Assembly: GCF_014898055.3 (NCBI RefSeq)
Contig: NW_023604295.1
Span: 97,107,591-97,171,590 of the forward strand
Direction of reading: 5' to 3'
Source: Talpa occidentalis
Lineage: Eukaryota > Chordata > Mammalia > Eulipotyphla > Talpidae
Length of the DNA stretch: 64,000 bases
Shown: in pieces, positions 57,869 through 64,000 of the stretch
How positions within the stretch are numbered: position 1 is the first letter of the stretch
Layout: each line of letters begins with the position of its first letter
The notes under the pieces: model-generated
What the model was told of the DNA's origin: nothing
Seen by the model: the letters and a program-made list of their open reading frames with translations, nothing else
Database searches by the model: none
Position numbers and translations under genes: made by a program

Positions 57869-59250
57869 GCAGCAGCCACTCTGTTACACAGATTTTACTG
57901 GAATGTTCTGTTTTCACAGAGGAGTGCAACCTGGAACAGAAGACAAGGCTATGACAAGGTATGATTGAAGACTCTTCTTCTCTTCCAGGTCTTAAATAAA
58001 ATGAAGCCCCGTCTGTCCACAGACTGTCTACCTCATGATGCCCGGCCCACAATGTCATCTCTGAACTGCACAAGGCTCCCTTGAAAGCACAGCAATTAGC
58101 CACCTGCTCTCAGACTCACTCTGAAGAACTGTTTCATTTAAAAAAAAAAGAAAAGAAAAGAAGGAAAGAAAACCTTGCGAAGCATAGTAAATTGTAGGGC
58201 AGTGTGTGTGCAGTAGGCGGCCAGGAAACTGCTACCATCTTAAAAGCTGTCTGATTTCACTGCATGGCTTTCTCTAGTTTCTCTGACAAAAAGTCCTAGG
58301 TCAGAGGAGGGAGGAAGCTGCTACAATTCACTCCTTTATCCCACTGACAACTGAGCACAGTGTGTCTGGCCCTGTGCTGGGCGGTTTTGAGTGGAAGGAG
58401 GTGGAGCAGATTATCCTCCAAACTGCTGGTGTGTTTTCAGGTGGCTGCATAAGAACCTTCTCCTTCAGCAAGATTTACGCCCTGTTTACCTGCGGCAGCA
58501 AGGAGAAAGTGCGGCTGAAAGTCCCCTTCACATTTACAGTGAGGGCAAAGCTCCCAGGCTGATTTATGGGCCTGCTTACACACACCTTTGGAAGTTACAC
58601 TGCATGAGTTCCGTCCGCCTGGGAACAGCTGGGGCTAGACCCCAGGCTGGTGACCAGGCAAATTCCTGACAGAGACTGGAGGAGTGGCGAAGCCAATCCG
58701 AAACAAAATATTAAGGAAGAATAAAAGTCATAGGAAACGCTCCTCTTTCCCCCAAAATTAAACTCATATTTTCCCTTCATGATTACCAAAGCAATTGGAA
58801 ACAAAAAAAACTTCAGATAAAATGGAAATAAAAGAATATAGTATGGAGAAGGGATGAGGGTGATTTCAGGCTGACATGACCAATACATCCTCTACCAGAT
58901 CAAGATCAGCCTCACCAGAGCTAACTCAGGTTGAAGTAGATGCCCTTTATATAAGTCATGAAAATGGTACTTTTACCTCTCTGGTTTTCCCCAAAACTCT
59001 TAATCCTAATCTAATCATGAGGAAAACATGAGACCAATCCCTGTTGAGGGATGTTCTTTGAAATATCTGATGAATATACCTCAGAACTGTCAAGGTCATC
59101 AAAAATAAGGCAAGTTGGAGAAACTGTCTCAGTAAAGAGAAGCCTCAAGAAGTCAGAGACTAAATGGAATGTCATGCCCTGGGTGTGAGCCCAGAACAAT
59201 AAAAAAGACCAGAGGAAAGAGTAAGAAGATCTGACTGGAAAAAAAAAAAA
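57869..59250. other. Unique DNA, no gene recognised
   Basis: An A/AAAG-rich tract lies at 58138-58175. Frames at 58362-58669 have no recognised domain. Confidence 0.4.
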
Positions 59251-59252
59251 AA

Positions 59253-59646
59253 AACGTGGGATATTGACTCAATGGAATACTACTCAGCTATTAAAAAAGA
59301 TGAAATTGTGCCCTTTTGGGACAAAAATGCATGGATCTTGAGGTGATTATACTAAGTGAAATAAGCCAGAAATGAATGCAGTTACCAGATGGTCTCATTC
59401 ATTTGTGGAATATTAAATAACTCAAAAGAACAAACTGGCAAAACAAGAAGAACTGTTAGGCTCTATGAATAATATACCAGTTCCCAGAGGAGACTGGTGA
59501 GGGGACAGGAAGGATGCTGAGGGGCTGAGGTACTGGGGATTTGTGAGGTGTGTGTGAGGCATGTTCGTATGTGGAGGGGTACAGTGTGGTGTGCCCTGAA
59601 TGTATAGTTAGGTAAACTAATGGCAAATCAAAAAAAAAAAAAAAAA
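59253..59646 (+). repeat. 5'-truncated L1 3' end
   Basis: The ORF2 C-terminus wording 'ggaatactactcagctatt', 'tactaagtgaaataagcc' and 'gtctcattcatttgtgg' leads into a GT-rich 3' UTR and an A17-like tail at about 59629-59646. It is better preserved than the other L1 pieces. Confidence 0.85.
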
Positions 59647-60285
59647 GCTAAAGAAAAGTCTGAATAAAAGATGGACTTTATAGTAATAGTCATCAGTATT
59701 GTTTCATTAATTGTTACAAATATACCCTATGAATTTTAAGATGTTAATAATATGTAAACTGAGTGTGGGATTTATGGGAATTCTCTGTACTAATGTTTGA
59801 AATGTTTCTATGAAACTAAAACTACTCTAAAAACAAAGAAGAAATGGAAATTATCTAAAATTGCACCCTCTGGACAAAACTACTCTTAATATGGTATATA
59901 GTCTCCCCCTTGCATATGCAATCATTTTATATGTGTGCATATTCTTATTACATCCATTTTTTAACCAAAAATAAGGTTATTCTAGTAGTTTTTAAATCCT
60001 TTTTATTCACTCTCTGGCCCTCATTTGCAAATTTAGTCAACATACATTAGCACTGGGTTCCTTATCCAGGAGATGGGCCAACATATAAGAAGGACATTTG
60101 AAATTTAAAGTCAGGTCTACTTCATAAATGAGCTGGGCCAAGAGAAAACACATGTTTTGGGAAGACATCTGCTAGACACATACGAGTTTAAAGGAGATTA
60201 CAAAGAGATTCCTTCACACTCTAGGAGACAGGGTGAGGAAAGTGTCCAATTCCTGACGTTGTTTGACACAACACTCATGTCACAA
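59647..60285. other. Unique AT-rich DNA, nothing recognised
   Basis: No supported feature is visible. 59700-60000 is AT-rich. Confidence 0.4.
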
Positions 60286-60289
60286 CTGC

Positions 60290-60460
60290 CACCATTTTAA
60301 ATCTCACCATAATCCAGTAAGGTTGACTGATTTGTCCTCATTTTCGGGAAAAGAAACTGGGACTCTGAGGGACACTTGACCCCTGCCCACGGTCATGCAA
60401 TTCATAAGGGTAGAACCAGTGTCTGAACCAAGTCCAATTCCAAAACATGGGCTCCTTCTG
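60290..60460 (-). repeat. MIR SINE
   Basis: The plus strand shows complemented MIR wording: 'tttgtcctcattttcgggaaaagaaactgg', 'cacggtcatgcaattcataag'. Confidence 0.6.
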
Positions 60461-61734
60461 CCTAAAACAACACACCTCCTTGGGGATGTGGGCACTAAGG
60501 CTAGGTAGGAGTATGACCAATGGTGGTGCAGCAGCTGGAATAACATACACCATGTGCCCTGAGTACTTGTGTTTGCATAGCTTAATATCTGTGTGGAGAG
60601 TGGCTCCAGGTGACCCCTGGTGAATCAAACAGTCAACACAATGCAGCTAAGGCTCCAACCTTCCAAGCCTCCAATTCTGGCCCCCAGTGTTCTGAGGAAG
60701 CACAATGCCAGGTGGTGCAAAGATTCCTGGGCCCTAGTGTCAGAGAGCTCAATTAGGAGGCCTAGTTTACAGCCTGGGAACTGATATCTCTTTAAAGTCC
60801 CCCAGGTGACAATGATGTGCAGCCAGAATTGGAAACACCAACATGGGTGGTTCCTTCTGGCTTTATGACTCAAAGTACAGTTGACTTTAGCAAACTAAAG
60901 TCCAGTAAGTACTCCCCACAAATGTTACTGTAATTCCAAAGGGTCTGTTGTGGTCTGCTTAATACCTTTTTCCTTGGAGAAAGGTGAGAGATAATGAGAG
61001 ACAGAGAGAGGGGCACTATAATATGATAGGTACTTTTGGCAGAGGCTCTTAGGATTTCAAAAAAGTACTGTTCAAATGAGAAAAATATCCTTGAGATCCT
61101 GCAATCCAGTCTCTTAATGGTACACACAAGGGACTAAAGTTGCAAGGACATTCAAACCTGGTCTGCCCACCCCAAAGCCAAGCTCAAACCGCTGTCCAGG
61201 AAGCAGATGGCATGGTGCTGGCCACACCAGCTGATGCAGGGCAGGTTTGCAGAGAGAAGTCGCTGTGTAGTGTAACACATTCCCATTCCCTCCTAATAGA
61301 GCAGCATATGTGGCTCTGTGTCAGGCAGCCAGAACCCTCATCTCTGCATCCCCCCCCCCCACCTCATTAGATAAGAGCCTATCAAACCCGCCCCACTGTC
61401 TGTTTGGAAGGAGCAGACAATTCCAGCGCACATTAGATTAAGAGAGCAGCTGGCCCAGCCTTGGGGGAATTGGGAGGGCAAGCATCTGTACAGTGAGAAC
61501 CTTCAGGTCTAGAAGAAGAATAGGCCACACTTTTCTGTGTGTTCTACAAGATGCATGCTCTCCAGGGTCTGAGGCAGGAAAAGCCCTTCAGGGACCAGTG
61601 ACAGACTTGTGTAAGCCTTCATGCAATTATTATACATCCTCCTTGGTTCCCCTCACCCCCCAACCCCACCCAATTAGAGCTCTCTAGTTCAGTGTCACAC
61701 AGTGCCTGGCCATTTGGGTTTGCAGTTATGAAAA
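60461..61734. other. Unique DNA, nothing recognised
   Basis: A C10 run lies near 61350-61360. I can support no gene. Confidence 0.4.
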
Positions 61735-61925
61735 CCAACACTTAATGAGCACCTCCTAGGGGCCAGGAATGGAACTGGATAGGATATGTGCATTGCCAGG
61801 TTTCATCTTCGCTGCCACACTTGTGAAAAAGATATTTTTTAATCCTTGTTTTACAGATGCTTCTCGAGAGATTAAATACTTGTTGCATTGGCTAAGATGG
61901 GACTTGAACCCAGCATGAGCAGAGT
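61735..61925 (-). repeat. MIR SINE
   Basis: Complemented MIR: 'cacttaatgagcacctcctagg', 'ccttgttttacagatgcttc', 'ggacttgaacccagc'. Confidence 0.7.
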
Positions 61926-62254
61926 CGGCTTATGGAGGGTCTCTAGTAATGTCATGGATTTAGGTTTTCTTCTCAGTGCTAAGGGGCCGCAGACAGATCA
62001 GTGGCCCTAGGTTTGCATTTCCAAGAGATTCCTCTAGTTGGTGTGGGGTGAAGAGAGTGGAGGGACATTTATGGAGACTCCTCATACTTGCTGAAAGGAG
62101 AGACAAGCATTCAGGGAAGTGGAAGGAAAGAGGAAGAAGTGGGGCTCTGATTCAGGAATGACTGTCAGAGCTCTGAAATTCAGATTCTCTGACTCTGTCA
62201 GATTTGCTGGATTAGAAGCCTTAGGGGGGAAGCCTAGAAACCTGCAATTTAAAG

Positions 62255-62420
62255 AACTGAGGATTAAGAGCTTGAGCTTGGGAGTCAGAGCACCTGAGTT
62301 TTCACCAACTCTGTCACCTCATTGAGGTCAGGCCAGTTACCTGCTCTCTGTAGAGCAGGCCTCATGCTAGTACCCACCTCACAGGAACTGAAGTCAATTA
62401 ACACACATGACCCCTTCAAC
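62255..62420 (+). repeat. MIR SINE
   Basis: The order 'aagagcttgagcttgggag', 'caactctgtcacctcattg', 'tagtacccacctcacaggaa' is that of a plus-strand MIR. Confidence 0.7.
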
Positions 62421-62692
62421 TAGTTCCAGCTAGAGCTCAGTTAGTCTCCAAGGACCTCTGAATGGAAAATGCAAACTAAATATCCATTGAAGGAGGCTCA
62501 GTCTTCATCCACCTCATCAGAAATGCTTTTTTCATTGATTAATTCCAGAGCTCAAGACATCAGATTGAAGGTGATATATTCTCCACTTAGGGTGAAGGCA
62601 GTCCCACGACTTGGGTGTTTTTTCTGTTAGCTGTGGCAGCCAACACATCCATATCTCCCATGCAGCTATAGACATAAAAGCCACTGCTCAGT

Positions 62693-63102
62693 TGTTATGG
62701 GTTGAATTGGGTCTCCCTTCCCACCAAAAAAACAGCGAAGACCTGTGAATGTGCACTGTTTGGAAATAGGGACTTTGCTGATGATCAAGTTAAAACAAGG
62801 TCATTAGGGTGGGCTCTAATCCAACATGAGTGTGTCCTTAATTAAAAGGGACATTTGGATGGAGACAGAGATATACAGAGGGAAGAAGTGAAGACACATG
62901 GAGATGCTATCTACAAGCCAAGGAATCCCAAGACCAGCTGCTGGAAGGCAGGGAGAGACTTAGAACGCATCTCTCACCTACCCCTCAGAAGGAAGCAAGA
63001 CTTGCTTTCATTCTTCTAGCTTCTAGAACTATGAGGCAAAATGCTTCCATTGTTTAAGTCACTTAGTTTTGTTTGTTATAGCAGCCATAGGAAACTAATG
63101 CA
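62693..63102 (+). repeat. Ancient MLT1/MaLR-like solo LTR
   Basis: It starts 'tgttatgggttgaattggg' and ends 'ggaaactaatgca', with 'caaggtcattagggtgggctctaatcc' inside. It is the same type as 11366-11792. Confidence 0.75.
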
Positions 63103-64000
63103 TCTACCCATCGTGATCAGGCAGTTATAGGGCTGTACAACAACAGAGAATTATAGGGCTGTACAACAACAGAGAGAGTTGAGGGAGAACTTCCAAGAGG
63201 TCAGCTCCAAACTGCTGAAATGTGGATCCTCAATCCAGCTGCTGAGCTTCCATAGGGGCAACAACCCTTCTGGGGACATCACGTTGCTACCTATTGGGAG
63301 GAGGCAGTTGCTCATCTCATCATCTGTTGAGCTGCTCATCTTCTGAGGTGGGGTGGGGCATAAGGACCACTAACAAGCCCTTTCCTTGACTGTGATCTGT
63401 GTGATGTGGCTCATGACTGTTGAGGAGCAGTCTGTAGCCCTTAGCCCGATGTCCAGTGATGCTGACGATGGCGCCCCTGGCAGCTGATTGTCTGCAGCAC
63501 AGTTCACACAGAAGCAGCAAATGGCTCCATGAAAATATTCACAGAAGCCCCTCCCACATCCCCCACCTTCCAGAACTTCAGCTTTTAATACATTGAAAGC
63601 AGCTGGCTTTCAACAAAATCTTGGCCTCAGTACACTGGCTTTGACAGGCTGATGAAAGCTAGGGTGGCTGAGTGCTTGGCAGAAGGTCTGTTTCCAACCC
63701 CACTTCAGCACAGCGGACTCTGCACCATTCTGAACCCCAGAATCCAGGTGCTGAGCTGTGGGAAGAGCTCTGTGATTCCACAGGGTTCATCTGTCCACAT
63801 TCAGAGGAAGCCTGGGGAGATGCCAGGCTGCAAATAGTCTGAAAATTTAGAGAGCAGGCAGTCCATGCCCCCTAGAATGGCACTCAGGACTCCTCATGAT
63901 TTCTCTAGAACCACAATCCAGGCTCATCTTCCCCTCACACTTTAGGCTCCAGGAATGCTGAACAATTGGTACCTGAGTTCAAATCCTGTCTCCTGGATCA
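63103..64000. other. Unique DNA with a short tandem duplication
   Basis: A 27-bp tandem duplication lies at about 63124-63175 (unit containing 'gggctgtacaacaacagag'). I see no gene up to the window edge. Confidence 0.45.

Overview
The window is nuclear DNA of a placental mammal. It carries eutherian-wide fossil repeats: MIR, L2, L1, MLT1-like LTRs, a MER20-like element and a hAT fossil. It also carries nine copies of a tRNA-derived SINE of about 270 bp with a TTTA-rich tail, five of them with target-site duplications I could read. The SINE is not the canonical Alu, B1, CAN, CHR/BOV, ERE, VES or hedgehog type, so I do not assign an order. I recognise no host exon, processed gene copy, structural RNA gene or CRISPR array. 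Nearly all of the many short reading frames are chance frames or repeat-derived.

Layout. 1-4.5 kb: an ancient plus-strand L1 broken up by SINEs, then a MIR split by a SINE. 4.5-13 kb: mostly unique DNA with MIR pieces, one MLT1-like LTR, SINEs and a rearranged L1. 13-16 kb: SINE plus the 3' part of an L1. 16-39 kb: unique DNA with MIR, L2, L1, MLT1-like, SINE, hAT and simple repeats. 39-55.4 kb: a dense LTR-retroelement cluster. 55.4-64 kb: unique DNA with a MER20-like element, an L1 3' end, MIRs and an MLT1-like LTR.

The main object is an endogenous retrovirus at 42511-51413 (8903 bp, plus strand). Its two 474-bp LTRs read as identical, it has a 4-bp target duplication (AGTT), a tRNA-Lys-like primer site, a polypurine tract, a 704-codon gag and an uninterrupted protease-RT-RNase H-integrase frame. 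Gag and pol share one frame, separated by a single UAG, the gammaretroviral readthrough arrangement. All catalytic motifs I looked for are present. Three things are unusual. Gag begins with hydrophobic, probably membrane-inserted segments and a coiled-coil-like repeat instead of a myristoylated matrix. Gag ends, after one CCHC zinc finger, in Arg/Glu/Ser-rich tandem repeats. The 2 kb between pol and the 3' LTR has no intact env. Together these suggest a recently active, env-deficient element that may have moved inside cells on internal membranes.

This element lies inside an older solo LTR of its own family (42191-42510 + 51414-51570, target duplication ATAT). That LTR lies inside a second LTR family (41695-42190 + 51571-51662). 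The locus is therefore a three-level nest recording three successive insertions. Related LTRs stand alone at 40947-41418 and 54818-55417.
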